Positions 33,134 to 41,484 of a DNA stretch of 64,000 nt are shown one piece after another (position 1 is the first letter of the stretch; each line of letters opens with the position of its first letter). Position numbers and translations under genes: made by a program. The notes under the pieces were generated by a model, which worked only from the letters and a program-made list of their open reading frames with translations, did no database searches and had not been told where the DNA came from. This stretch comes from Cyclobacteriaceae bacterium (lineage in GTDB: Bacteria; Bacteroidota; Bacteroidia; Cytophagales; Cyclobacteriaceae), in NCBI GenBank assembly GCA_013141055.1, contig JABFRS010000002.1:1178001-1242000 (forward strand). The letters are read 5' to 3'.

Positions 33134-33619
33134 TTCATTATCTTCAGCCGATCATATCTTTTCCTGGCTTAAAATCCCTCATTAGGCGTTAGAGTTTTTT
33201 TTCATTTAATGTGAATTCGTGCGTAGTGCTCGGTATTTTTTCAATCGCCCTTTAGCTTCAATGGATGATGTTGGCACTGTATAAACTACTGTATGGTGGG
33301 GGACTTTTATTGAGGACAAGCGCCTAAAGTATTCCTTTTACTTGCTTTTTTTTCCGCCAATCATGTATAAACAATTTATTTATCCGTCCACGAATGCCAT
33401 TTTTGCACCGTGATGGATTGATGCGATGAGGATAAACTCTAATAACGAGGTACGATTTTTTTTAGCGGCGGGAGGATTGAATTCTTCGCCACCCGATGCT
33501 AACACTTGTTATGTTTTTTATAGAAAAAATTCGATTGAAATCTCCTGGAAAAATCTTTGTGGATGTTTAATCTATTCAGAGGAAGAAATTAGTAATTTCA
33601 CCGTACCACCTGACCTTTC
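33134..33619. other. About 490-nt stretch without a recognisable gene
   Basis: Between the PspC gene and the small secreted protein gene. A 65-codon frame at 33426-33623 has no protein character. The region is rich in T runs. It must contain the promoter of the downstream gene; I see no repeat or RNA structure. Confidence 0.45.
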
Positions 33620-34048
33620 ATGAAGTTTGTTTTTCTCTTCGCGATAGTACTTAGTTCGCTTACTGCGTTTTCTCAAAAACAAGGTTTGCGGGGTCAGGTA
33701 TTCTGGGTGTCAGGGAATCAAATGCCGGGTCCTGAATCTGTCCTTTCTCCGAATCAGGGAACCACCCGGGAAATTGTGGTATATGAGTTGACGACCATAA
33801 AAGATGCAACTCAGATTGGCCCATTCTTCAGGGATATTAAAACAAAGTTCGTTGCAAGTATTCTATCTAAACCCGACGGCAGCTTCAAAATAAAGCTTGC
33901 GCCTGGCTCCTATTCTGTGTTTACGAAGGAAAAAAACGGCTTCTATGCCAACCTGTTTGACGACAAGAATAACATCAACCCTGTAGTGGTAAGGGAGAGT
34001 GAATATCCCTGGCTAACCATCACTATTGACTACGAGGCCACCTACTAG
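33620..34048 (+). CDS. Small secreted protein, carboxypeptidase-regulatory-like
   Basis: A 142-aa protein with a clear signal peptide (MKFVFLFAIVLSSLTAFSQ). The mature part has a Gly-rich strand start QGLRGQVFWVSGNQMPGP and a KPDGSFKIKLAPGSYSVFTKEKNGFYAN segment, the pattern of Cna-B or carboxypeptidase-regulatory-like beta-sandwich domains. It is probably periplasmic or outer-membrane-associated. Function unknown. It precedes the sigma factor operon by about 75 nt. Confidence 0.75.
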   Translation: MKFVFLFAIVLSSLTAFSQKQGLRGQVFWVSGNQMPGPESVLSPNQGTTREIVVYELTTIKDATQIGPFFRDIKTKFVASILSKPDGSFKIKLAPGSYSVFTKEKNGFYANLFDDKNNINPVVVRESEYPWLTITIDYEATY

Positions 34049-34123
34049 GCCATTTTTCGATAATTTCCGTATACCAAGCAACCTCTCCCCAGAGGTTTGC
34101 ATCTTATTGGTGAAACAACTTTA

Positions 34124-34699
34124 ATGCACTTCCAGATTTACAGCGCGCGCGAAAAGGAACTGATAGAAGGCTGCCGGAGAAACGAACGTTCTGCCCAGAA
34201 GAAGCTCTATGAGCAAATGGCAGGCAAAATGCTCTCTCTCTGCTGCCGCTACATCAAAGACAGGATGGAAGCTGAGGATGTACTTGTAACTTCTTTCACT
34301 AAAGTCTTTGATCGCATCGATCAGTTTAAAGGGGAAGGAAGCTTTGAAGGCTGGGTACGGAGGATTGTAGTGAACGAGTCTCTTTCCTATTTACGTAAGA
34401 ATAAAAACATGTATCTGGAGACTGATCTTGCAGCTGCAGATCATGAACCCGATTACACCAGCCTCAGTACTCATCTGGAAACAGAAGATCTTCTCAAACT
34501 CATAGCCGGGCTGCCACCAGGATATCAGATTGTTTTCAACATGTATGCCATCGACGGATTCTCTCACAAAGAAATTGCGGATCACCTTGGCATCAATGAA
34601 AACACATCAAAGTCACAGTTGAGCAGAGCGAGAGGACACTTGCAGGCAAAGTTGATGGAATTGGAAAAAAGTACTCAACCCAAGCAAAAAGAAAAATGA
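34124..34699 (+). CDS. ECF-type RNA polymerase sigma factor
   Basis: A 191-aa sigma-70 family ECF factor, started at the ATG at 34124 (a TTG at 34097 is in frame). Region 2 is seen in LYEQMAGKMLSLCCRYIKD, MEAEDVLVTSFTKVFDRI and GSFEGWVRRIVVN; region 4 in LPPGYQIVFNMYAIDGFSHKEIA followed by LGINENTSKSQLSRAR, the -35 binding HTH. Its stop overlaps the ATG of the next gene (ATGA), which encodes a single-pass membrane protein in the usual anti-sigma position. Confidence 0.93.
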   Translation: MHFQIYSAREKELIEGCRRNERSAQKKLYEQMAGKMLSLCCRYIKDRMEAEDVLVTSFTKVFDRIDQFKGEGSFEGWVRRIVVNESLSYLRKNKNMYLETDLAAADHEPDYTSLSTHLETEDLLKLIAGLPPGYQIVFNMYAIDGFSHKEIADHLGINENTSKSQLSRARGHLQAKLMELEKSTQPKQKEK

Positions 34700-35412
34700 A
34701 CAAGCTTGATGAATTCTTCAAAGAAAAACTGATCGATCACTCTGTCACACCTTCGGCCGGAGCGTGGGACAAAGTCGAGGCAGGAATTTCAAAAAAAAAT
34801 AACGGACTGATCTGGCTCCGATGGGCAGCCGTATTTCTCATCGGTGCTTTTCTGATCGGAATATTTATTGTCAGGAATGAGGATGCCACTGCTCCTGTAT
34901 TAACAGAGAAAAAACAATCTCCGGAATCAGAAATGAATAAAGAGGTTCAGAAATCAAATCCTGATCAAACTCAGGAGCATGATCAGCAAACGATCAGTTC
35001 AAATTCAACATCAAAAAGAAAAAAGAAATCGACGAAGCAACCTCTTCCACCGATTCAACATCTTGATGTAAAGGAAGAACAGAGGGAAGTGGCACAGGTT
35101 AAAGAAGAAGAGAAAAGCATTGAATCAATTGACTTGACGGAAACAGAAGAAAGTAAATCCAAAGCAGTTGCAACAGTAGACTCAAGAAAATCAATTGTGC
35201 TAACCTATACGCTTCCTGAGATTGAACCAACACCAGAGCTAACACATAAAGAAATGATAGCCTCTGACAAAAAAGATAACTCTCTGAAGAAGGTTATGAA
35301 ATTCGCCAAAGACATAAAAAATGGTGATGCTCCGCTGACCGGTTTCAGAGTAATGAAAGAAGATCTGTTTGCACTTGACTTAAAAAAGAAAAACACAGGT
35401 AAAAAGCAATAA
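34696..35412 (+). CDS. Putative anti-sigma factor, single-pass membrane protein
   Basis: A 238-aa protein with a short cytosolic N-terminal part (MNKLDEFFKEKLIDHSVTPS, then AWDKVEAGI), one membrane helix (about 39-60: LIWLRWAAVFLIGAFLIGIFIV) and a long, charged, low-complexity extracytoplasmic part rich in Lys, Glu and Ser. The order ECF sigma, then single-pass protein coupled by 4 nt, is the standard sigma/anti-sigma layout of Bacteroidota, though no ZAS motif (HxxxCxxC) is present. A beta-barrel gene follows after 4 nt and is the likely output or partner. Confidence 0.7.
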   Translation: MNKLDEFFKEKLIDHSVTPSAGAWDKVEAGISKKNNGLIWLRWAAVFLIGAFLIGIFIVRNEDATAPVLTEKKQSPESEMNKEVQKSNPDQTQEHDQQTISSNSTSKRKKKSTKQPLPPIQHLDVKEEQREVAQVKEEEKSIESIDLTETEESKSKAVATVDSRKSIVLTYTLPEIEPTPELTHKEMIASDKKDNSLKKVMKFAKDIKNGDAPLTGFRVMKEDLFALDLKKKNTGKKQ

Positions 35413-35416
35413 TAAT

Positions 35417-36430
35417 ATGAACAAGCAACTAAGAGCCGCAGTACTTATAACCACCTTCATTGGATATTTTTCCTCAGCAAATGCTCAACAGGACTCTGTG
35501 GTGATCCGTGTGGGCAAAGAGAGCAAGGTGATCTTCTCTATAAAGGATAAAAAAGATCTCGAGACACTGAAGCACTACAATTTTCAGGCACTGATGGATG
35601 ACATGGTGCAGAAGCTGGAGAAAGGTGATAGCACGAAGTTGACCAAGTCTTCGGTAGAATATCTAAAAGACACCATTCCAACAACGACCGTATCCAACTC
35701 GAATTCGGAATGGATACGCGACCAGGACAACGATGAGGACAATTATAATTTCAGTCGCAATCATCGCCGCGAAAGAAAAAATCGTAAGACATATGGCTCG
35801 TTCAATATCGACGTAGGTATGAACAACTATCTTCAGGATGGAAAGTTCCCGGATGCAAGCAATCAACTTTATAGTGTGAAACCCTGGGGATCATGGTATG
35901 TAGGATTGAATTCCATCTGGCGCACAAGAATGGCGAAGAAACTTTTCCTGGAATGGGGCGGCGGCGTGAGCTGGTATAATTTCAAGTTCAACAATACCAA
36001 AACTGTTATCTCAAAAGACGACAATGGTGTTATCTTCTCAGAAGATCAGCGCGATGTGGACTTCCAGAAGAGCAAGCTTACAGCAGCCTATGTTAATATC
36101 TCCGCCGTACCGATGCTTGACTTTGGTGACAATTCAAAAAAATCAACATTCTTTGACGGAAACAATCACTTTAATTCTTTCAGGATCGGTGTTGGTCCGT
36201 ATGCAGGATATCTTATCGACAGCTATACCAAGCAGATGTATTATGATAACGGTGACAAAAGAAGAGAACATCATCATGACAACTTATATCTGAACAATAT
36301 TCGCTACGGACTTCGTCTTCAGATCGGGTTTCGTGATACTGATATCTTCTTCAACTATGATATGAATGAGTTGTTTACTGAGAATAAAGGTCCCAAGCTT
36401 CAGGCCTTCAGCTTTGGAATAACATTGTAA
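35417..36430 (+). CDS. Outer-membrane beta-barrel protein
   Basis: A 337-aa protein with signal peptide (MNKQLRAAVLITTFIGYFSSANA). After a region with RVGKESKVIFSIKDKKDLETL and a basic linker RNHRRERKNRKTYG, the C-terminal about 210 residues alternate hydrophobic and polar residues with aromatic girdles (GSFNIDVGMNNYLQDG, WYVGLNSIWRTRMAKKLFLEW, RLQIGFRDTDIFFNYDMN) and end in FSFGITL, the pattern of a porin-like beta barrel. It closes the sigma/anti-sigma operon. Substrate or role unknown. Confidence 0.85.
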   Translation: MNKQLRAAVLITTFIGYFSSANAQQDSVVIRVGKESKVIFSIKDKKDLETLKHYNFQALMDDMVQKLEKGDSTKLTKSSVEYLKDTIPTTTVSNSNSEWIRDQDNDEDNYNFSRNHRRERKNRKTYGSFNIDVGMNNYLQDGKFPDASNQLYSVKPWGSWYVGLNSIWRTRMAKKLFLEWGGGVSWYNFKFNNTKTVISKDDNGVIFSEDQRDVDFQKSKLTAAYVNISAVPMLDFGDNSKKSTFFDGNNHFNSFRIGVGPYAGYLIDSYTKQMYYDNGDKRREHHHDNLYLNNIRYGLRLQIGFRDTDIFFNYDMNELFTENKGPKLQAFSFGITL

Positions 36431-36449
36431 GTCTTAATTATCCTGAATG

Positions 36450-36482
36450 AATAAGCGGAGGGAATTCTACCTTCGCTTATTT
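36450..36482. terminator. Bidirectional hairpin between convergent genes
   Basis: AATAAGCGGAGG and CCTTCGCTTATT pair over 12 bp with one G-T, loop about 8 nt, T run on the plus side. It lies after the beta-barrel gene; the stop codon of the minus-strand membrane protein falls in its loop region. Confidence 0.75.
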
Positions 36483-36973
36483 TTTGTTACAACATCTCCT
36501 CCGGTCATGATCATCTCTCTTTCTCTTCCATGAAGTCTGAAGTGCTTGCAGAATGCTGAAGCGCTTGGCCATTGAAAAGCAATGACAATTGAAATAGCAA
36601 GAAAGAATGCAGTGAACATCATGCTGCTGGTAAGATAAAAAGCAAAGGCCATCATCAGCGAACCAGCACAATACATGACCATTTTCATGATGGTTAAAGA
36701 ATAATAGCCATCCATTCTTTTAGCAAGTTCAATCTCTTTTTCAATCTTCTTCATTTTTACCGACCACAACCAGTGAACGGTCGTTAGGTCGATGAAGAAA
36801 ATGACAAGCACAATCAAAAGGAGTGTTGCCTCCTGCTCCTGATCTGAAACCATTGGCACATTCTCAGGTAAAGTATAATACAAAAATATGAACACCATCA
36901 ACGGCATCAGTAGGAGGATGAAGCCGATAGTATTAAGTTTGTAGAAGTATTCTTTGATAGAAAGAAATTTCAT
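36467..36973 (-). CDS. Hypothetical membrane protein
   Basis: A 168-aa protein with four predicted membrane helices (about 16-32, 49-66, 94-113 and 116-132), a charged linker KMKKIEKEIELAKRMDG between the second and third, and a basic C-terminus. The N-terminal FLLLMPLMVFIFLYYTLPENVP looks like the first helix of small uncharacterised Bacteroidota membrane proteins. No family recognised. Divergent from the TetR gene, with 37 nt between starts, so the two share a very compact promoter region. Confidence 0.7.
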   Translation of the reverse strand: MKFLSIKEYFYKLNTIGFILLLMPLMVFIFLYYTLPENVPMVSDQEQEATLLLIVLVIFFIDLTTVHWLWSVKMKKIEKEIELAKRMDGYYSLTIMKMVMYCAGSLMMAFAFYLTSSMMFTAFFLAISIVIAFQWPSASAFCKHFRLHGREREMIMTGGDVVTKNKRR

Positions 36974-37010
36974 TTTGATATTCAGGTCTTAAAGATAATA
37001 GGAATAGTAG

Positions 37011-37604
37011 ATGGAACCAGTTGTGAACCTAACGCGCAAAGAGCAGATTTTCCGCAAAGCGGCTGAACTTTTCCGTGAAAAGGGCTATGCTGCTTCTTCT
37101 ATGCGTGATCTGGCTCAAAAACTGGGAATAGAGGCTGCCAGTCTTTATTCGCACATTAAATCAAAGGAAGAAATCCTTCAAAGCCTGTGCTTCGACATGG
37201 CTACCGAGTTCAGAAAGGCTCTTGACGAAGTTGAAAAACAGAAAGGGCCAGCCAGCGAAAAGCTTCGAAAAGGTATTACAGCCCACGTTGCCGTGATGGC
37301 CCGGGATCTTACTGCTTCCGCAGTTTTCATGAATGAGCATCGTCACCTGAGCCAACCTTACTTGCGTGAATTCCTGCTACTCAGGATCAATTATATCAAT
37401 CGCTTTAAGGAGATTATCGAGGAAGGCATCGATTCCGGGGAATTCAAGGAAAATATTGATAAAAAACTTGCTGTCATGACACTGTTCTCATCCCTCAACT
37501 GGATGCCGCAGTGGTATGATCCAGAAAGTAATATTGTGCCTGAGAGCCTGGGCCAGCAATTATCCGATATGCTGGTAAACGGTCTTAAAAGGGTCAAGCC
37601 TTAA
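37011..37604 (+). CDS. TetR/AcrR-family regulator, probably of the paa cluster
   Basis: A 197-aa TetR regulator: the N-terminal HTH (QIFRKAAELFREKGYAASSMRDLAQKL is the classic pattern, followed by ASLYSHIKSKEEIL) is followed by a helical ligand-binding domain. It precedes paaA by 154 nt on the same strand. TetR-type regulators (PaaR, PhaR) control phenylacetate genes through phenylacetyl-CoA in several phyla, so this is the likely regulator; the role is inferred from position only. Confidence 0.92.
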   Translation: MEPVVNLTRKEQIFRKAAELFREKGYAASSMRDLAQKLGIEAASLYSHIKSKEEILQSLCFDMATEFRKALDEVEKQKGPASEKLRKGITAHVAVMARDLTASAVFMNEHRHLSQPYLREFLLLRINYINRFKEIIEEGIDSGEFKENIDKKLAVMTLFSSLNWMPQWYDPESNIVPESLGQQLSDMLVNGLKRVKP

Positions 37605-37758
37605 AATATCCGGCGATTCCGCCGTTTCATTCAATTACTCTCTGAAAGGCAACATTCCTCGTCCTTCTTTGTTATTTTTGCAAACGATTGTTAGGGAAGC
37701 TTCTGATTAAGATCAGCTGATTTTCCTCATCAAACGGCACAAAGCAAAACTGATCGAT

Positions 37759-38742
37759 ATGTACGGAGGAGGAAATACGTTTGAAGGTGTCAAAACTGAC
37801 AGCGTTGCACTGGAGGATCCCATCAAGCTGGCAGAGTTTGAAGCGCGCATTGCCCGTGGAGAAAAGATTGAACCTACTGACTGGATGCCTCAACTTTACC
37901 GCAAGCAGTTGATTCGTATGATCGAACAGCACGGACATAGCGAGATCATTGGAGCATTACCGGAAGGAACATGGATTACAAGAGCTCCTGGATTTAAGAG
38001 AAAGATGGCTTTGATGGCCAAAGTTCAGGATGAAGTGGGCCATGCTCAGCTTTTATACAGTGCTGCTGAAACGCTCGGTAAGTCGCGAGAGCAAATGATC
38101 GATGATCTGATCACAGGCAAATCAAAATATTCAAACATCTTCAACTACCCTACATTCACATGGGCTGATTGTTGTTTTATCTCATGGCTTGTTGATGCTG
38201 GTGCCATTGTTAATCAATTGGCGAATGCCAAGGGAAGTTATGGACCATATTGCAGGGCACTCGATAGAATTTGTGCAGAAGAATCTTTCCACCTGAAATA
38301 TGGACATCATTGCGTGATCTATCTCGCATCCGGCACAACGAAGCAGCGAGAAATGTTCCAGGAAGCATTAAACAGATGGTGGCCTCCGATGATGCATTTT
38401 TTTGGTCCTTCCGATAAAATATCAACTCACACAGAAGTACTCATGCGCTGGAAAGTGAAAATGGGAACCAATGATGAGATGAGAAATCAGTTTCTGGATA
38501 TGTATGTTCCAAAGATCTGGGAACTCGGCTTTGTGATACCAGATCCTAAGCTTAAGAAAAATGCTGATGGGAAATGGGAATACACTGAACCGGATTGGGA
38601 AGAGTTTAAAAGAGTCATCAACGGAGATGGTCCTTGCAATAAAGAGCGATTGGAAGTAAGAAGAATCGCGGAAGAGCGTGGTCGTTGGGTACGTAAAGCA
38701 CTCACTACATCGAAGACTGCTTATGTAATGCCGCTTGCGTGA
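37759..38742 (+). CDS. paaA: 1,2-phenylacetyl-CoA epoxidase, catalytic subunit PaaA
   Basis: A 327-aa di-iron oxygenase subunit. The iron ligands appear as [10 protein letters not shown] (Glu92, His95) and [13 protein letters not shown] (Glu175, His178). The start [34 protein letters not shown] and [12 protein letters not shown] are typical of PaaA. With PaaB, C, D and E it epoxidises the ring of phenylacetyl-CoA with O2 and NADPH, opening the aerobic phenylacetate pathway. First gene of the cluster; paaB follows after 1 nt. Confidence 0.97.
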   Translation: MYGGGNTFEGVKTDSVALEDPIKLAEFEARIARGEKIEPTDWMPQLYRKQLIRMIEQHGHSEIIGALPEGTWITRAPGFKRKMALMAKVQDEVGHAQLLYSAAETLGKSREQMIDDLITGKSKYSNIFNYPTFTWADCCFISWLVDAGAIVNQLANAKGSYGPYCRALDRICAEESFHLKYGHHCVIYLASGTTKQREMFQEALNRWWPPMMHFFGPSDKISTHTEVLMRWKVKMGTNDEMRNQFLDMYVPKIWELGFVIPDPKLKKNADGKWEYTEPDWEEFKRVINGDGPCNKERLEVRRIAEERGRWVRKALTTSKTAYVMPLA

Positions 38743-38743
38743 T

Positions 38744-39346
38744 ATGAAATCACTTGATCCACGTGTACTGCGTCTGCCATTGATAGGAGAACCGGGCGTC
38801 ATTAAGCCGAAAGTTCCGCTGGATCAATTCGGGTCTTTTGAAGTCTTTGTTCAACCCAAAGACGGAAAGCCGTTTCAGCATGAGGGAGCCATCCATTCAC
38901 CCAATCTTGAGCTTGCTTATATTCTTGCCAAAGAAACATTTACAAGGCGATTCACCTGTGTCTCTCTTTATGTCGTTGACACCCGTGATGTTTTTGTGTC
39001 ACCCCTTACCGATGCAAATAGAAATGTCTATGATTTGATTCAGGATGTGAGATCATCAGGAACAAAGGAGTCGTTTGAAATCTATCATCTTACAAAGAGA
39101 GGAAAGCAGCACGTTCATGCTGGCACGGTAGAGGCAGGCTCAGCAGAGGAAGCAATGAGTGTTGCAAAACAGACCCTGAATTCAAAAGTGATCTATAATG
39201 TATGGGCAATTCGGTCTTCAACAATAAGATTTACAGAACCTGAAGATATGGATCTCTGGACTACCCTACCCGAAAAACGCTTTCGCGACGCTGGCGATTA
39301 TAAAGGTGGAGAAAAACTGAAAGTGTTTTTAGAGAAACAAAAGTAG
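38744..39346 (+). CDS. paaB: Phenylacetyl-CoA epoxidase subunit PaaB, duplicated in tandem
   Basis: About 200 aa, twice the usual PaaB length (about 95). The first copy has GSFEVFVQPKDGKPFQHEG, an ALELA-like helix and ETFTRRFTCVSLYVVDTRD; the second repeats the pattern (SFEIYHLTKRGKQHVHAG, EEAMSVAKQTL, YNVWAI) and ends with the PaaB-type tail LPEKRFRDAGDY. So the gene is an internal tandem duplication. PaaB bridges PaaAC dimers in the epoxidase. ATG at 38744, 1 nt after the paaA stop, preferred over the TTG at 38735. Confidence 0.93.
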   Translation: MKSLDPRVLRLPLIGEPGVIKPKVPLDQFGSFEVFVQPKDGKPFQHEGAIHSPNLELAYILAKETFTRRFTCVSLYVVDTRDVFVSPLTDANRNVYDLIQDVRSSGTKESFEIYHLTKRGKQHVHAGTVEAGSAEEAMSVAKQTLNSKVIYNVWAIRSSTIRFTEPEDMDLWTTLPEKRFRDAGDYKGGEKLKVFLEKQK

Positions 39347-39350
39347 AGTC

Positions 39351-39680
39351 ATGAACTGGAGAGTATATCAGAGAATATTGGAGGTCTCTGCAGTTGTCTT
39401 AATGATGGCTGGGGTTTTTCTGATGTGGAACCGGATGGATACAGAGCATTATCTTATTTACGGAGGATTTATTTTGCTTGCTACAGGAAAACTTACGGAG
39501 GCCATGAATGTTTATGATCCTGGATTCAAGATCATTAAGATCGTTGCATGTCTTTGCATCTATGCTCTGGTCCTGCTGAACTTATTCTATAATGTCAGAT
39601 CTATCATTTATATCGTCATTCCCCTTGGGATCTATTATGCTCTGCATTATCGCCTGATGTTTCAACAAAAGAAACTATGA
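39351..39680 (+). CDS. Small membrane protein inside the paa cluster
   Basis: A 109-aa protein with four short hydrophobic segments (about 12-25, 36-45, 60-75, 82-97). It is not part of the known epoxidase complex. It lies 4 nt after paaB and its stop overlaps the paaC ATG (ATGA), so it is co-translated with the cluster. Role unknown; a membrane protein within paa operons could aid uptake or simply be a lineage-specific insertion. Confidence 0.75.
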   Translation: MNWRVYQRILEVSAVVLMMAGVFLMWNRMDTEHYLIYGGFILLATGKLTEAMNVYDPGFKIIKIVACLCIYALVLLNLFYNVRSIIYIVIPLGIYYALHYRLMFQQKKL

Positions 39681-40432
39681 ACGAACTCGCTCTCAAAGAA
39701 TTACTTTATAAAATGGCCGATGACCTTCTGATCCTCGGACATCGGAATTCCGAGTGGACTGGCATGGGACCTTTGCTGGAGGAAGACATTGCCTTTTCAT
39801 CGATGGCGCAGGACAAAGTCGGACAGAGTCTTGCCCTCTATACAATTCTTCACCAGTTGGGAGAACAAAATCCCGACACGGTTGCTTTCACTAGAAATGC
39901 CAATCAGTTTCATAATTGCACTTTCGTGGAATTGCCCAATCAGGAATACGATTTTAGTCTTGTACGCCATTTTTTGTTTGATACCGCAGACAGCTTGCGT
40001 TGGGAAATGCTTACACGTTCGTCGTATGAGCCTCTTTCACAACTGGCAGGAAAGATAAGAGGCGAGCTTCGCTATCACACTCTACATGCAAATACCTGGA
40101 TGAAACAGTTGGGATCTGCTACTGAAGAGAGTATTTCAAGAATGCAGTCATCATTAATAGAGGCGATGCCGTATGCCCTTGGAATCTTTGAAGAATCTCC
40201 TTTTGAAAAGGATCTTATCGCCAATGGAATTTTCGCAGGAGAGAAAGCGTTGGCAGATCAATGGAAAGTTAAAATTCAGGAAGTACTCTTACAAACTCAG
40301 TTACAGCTTCCCGATCTGAAAATAATTATCCCATCCTTTGGTGGAAGGTCGGGGAAACACACTGAACACCTTCAGCCTATGTTGGAAGAAATGAGTGAAG
40401 TATTTCGCATTGATCCCACTGCAGAATGGTAA
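39677..40432 (+). CDS. paaC: 1,2-phenylacetyl-CoA epoxidase, structural subunit PaaC
   Basis: A 251-aa ferritin-like subunit. LLYKMADDLLILGHRNSEWTGMGP and EEDIAFSSMAQDKVGQSLALY at the start, FVELPNQEYDFSLVRHFLFDT and RGELRYHTLHANTWMKQLG are PaaC landmarks; the partial ligand set explains its structural rather than catalytic role. It pairs with PaaA. The start overlaps the preceding membrane protein gene by 4 nt. Confidence 0.96.
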   Translation: MNELALKELLYKMADDLLILGHRNSEWTGMGPLLEEDIAFSSMAQDKVGQSLALYTILHQLGEQNPDTVAFTRNANQFHNCTFVELPNQEYDFSLVRHFLFDTADSLRWEMLTRSSYEPLSQLAGKIRGELRYHTLHANTWMKQLGSATEESISRMQSSLIEAMPYALGIFEESPFEKDLIANGIFAGEKALADQWKVKIQEVLLQTQLQLPDLKIIIPSFGGRSGKHTEHLQPMLEEMSEVFRIDPTAEW

Positions 40433-40442
40433 ATTTGACACA

Positions 40443-40910
40443 ATGAAAAAGACTATCAACGAACTTCAGGAAATTGTCATCGCCTATTCTGAACGCTTTA
40501 CCCGAATATCAGAAAGTGATTTTGTGAATAGGCCTGCGCCGGAAAAGTGGAGCAAGAAAGAGGTAGTCGGGCACTTAATTGATTCAGCACAAAGCAACCT
40601 CAGAAGATTTGTGGTTGCCCAATACGAGGCTAATCCTAAAATAACTTACGATCAGAATTTCTGGGTAACGTCCAATGATTACCAGCATCAACCTTCAACT
40701 GACGTTATACAACTGTGGAAATTACTTAACCTGCAGATCTGTGCCGTTCTGAAATCAATGTCGGTAGAAAATTATACGCGCACCGCGGATACAGGAAAAC
40801 AATCCGTCCAGTTACACACATTGGAGTGGCTTGCTGAAGACTATGTGAAACATCTTAAGCATCATATCAATCAGATCATACCGGCATCGTTTAACATCAC
40901 TTATCCATGA
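40443..40910 (+). CDS. DinB/YfiT-family metal-dependent protein
   Basis: A 155-aa four-helix DinB-like protein. Start at the ATG at 40443, 10 nt after paaC (the frame is open to 40395 inside paaC). It shows the DinB/YfiT pattern: EKWSKKEVVGHLIDSAQSNLRRF with the first His, and the C-terminal EDYVKHLKHHINQI with the paired His. Family members bind Ni or Zn; some are bacillithiol transferases or mycothiol-dependent isomerases. Its stop overlaps the paaD ATG by 4 nt, so it belongs to the paa operon. Perhaps it handles a reactive epoxide or oxepin intermediate with a thiol (inference). Confidence 0.85.
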   Translation: MKKTINELQEIVIAYSERFTRISESDFVNRPAPEKWSKKEVVGHLIDSAQSNLRRFVVAQYEANPKITYDQNFWVTSNDYQHQPSTDVIQLWKLLNLQICAVLKSMSVENYTRTADTGKQSVQLHTLEWLAEDYVKHLKHHINQIIPASFNITYP

Positions 40911-41407
40911 GTTTGTCAACCACTAAATTGACAACTGATGTAATTTATTCCTGGCTGGAGGAAGTCAAAGATCCTGAGATCCCCGTCCTTTCATTGGTGG
41001 ATCTTGGTGTAATCACAAGTGTAAGCATTGACAATGATTCAGTTCATATTGAAATGACACCCACTTTTGTTGGTTGCCCGGCAATGGATTATATGAAAAC
41101 AGAAATCCTTGCCGTAATGGAAAAGCATGGAACCACAGACGTAACGGTTGATATAAATTTCAGGAATGCCTGGAGCTCCGATAAGATCACTGAAAAGGGA
41201 AAAGAAGCTCTGAAAAAATTTGGCTTTGCCCCTCCTCCGTCCACCAGGGAAATTATTTACGACCTGGATATTCTGGAACATGCCATTTGTCCGAGATGCA
41301 ATGGAACTCATACCGAGATGAAATCCCCTTTTGGTCCAACACTTTGCCGATCACTACACTATTGTTTTGATTGCAGAGAAGCTTTCGAGCAGTTCAAACC
41401 CATCTGA
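40907..41407 (+). CDS. paaD: Phenylacetyl-CoA epoxidase assembly subunit PaaD
   Basis: A 166-aa PaaD (PaaJ) protein. The N-terminal DUF59 domain (VIYSWLEEVKDPEIPVLSLVDLGVI, TPTFVGCPAM with its Cys) is followed by a PaaD-specific zinc-binding tail with CPRCNGTHTEM and CRSLHYCFDCREAFEQFKP. PaaD is needed for maturation of the epoxidase, probably its iron-sulfur reductase PaaE. Last recognisable paa gene here; paaE is not in the window. Confidence 0.96.
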   Translation: MSLSTTKLTTDVIYSWLEEVKDPEIPVLSLVDLGVITSVSIDNDSVHIEMTPTFVGCPAMDYMKTEILAVMEKHGTTDVTVDINFRNAWSSDKITEKGKEALKKFGFAPPPSTREIIYDLDILEHAICPRCNGTHTEMKSPFGPTLCRSLHYCFDCREAFEQFKPI

Positions 41408-41484
41408 GCATTATTTTAAGTTATGAATTCTGAGTTATGAGTTATAAATTCATGGCTCTTAGTTCATGAATAAATCACGTTCGT

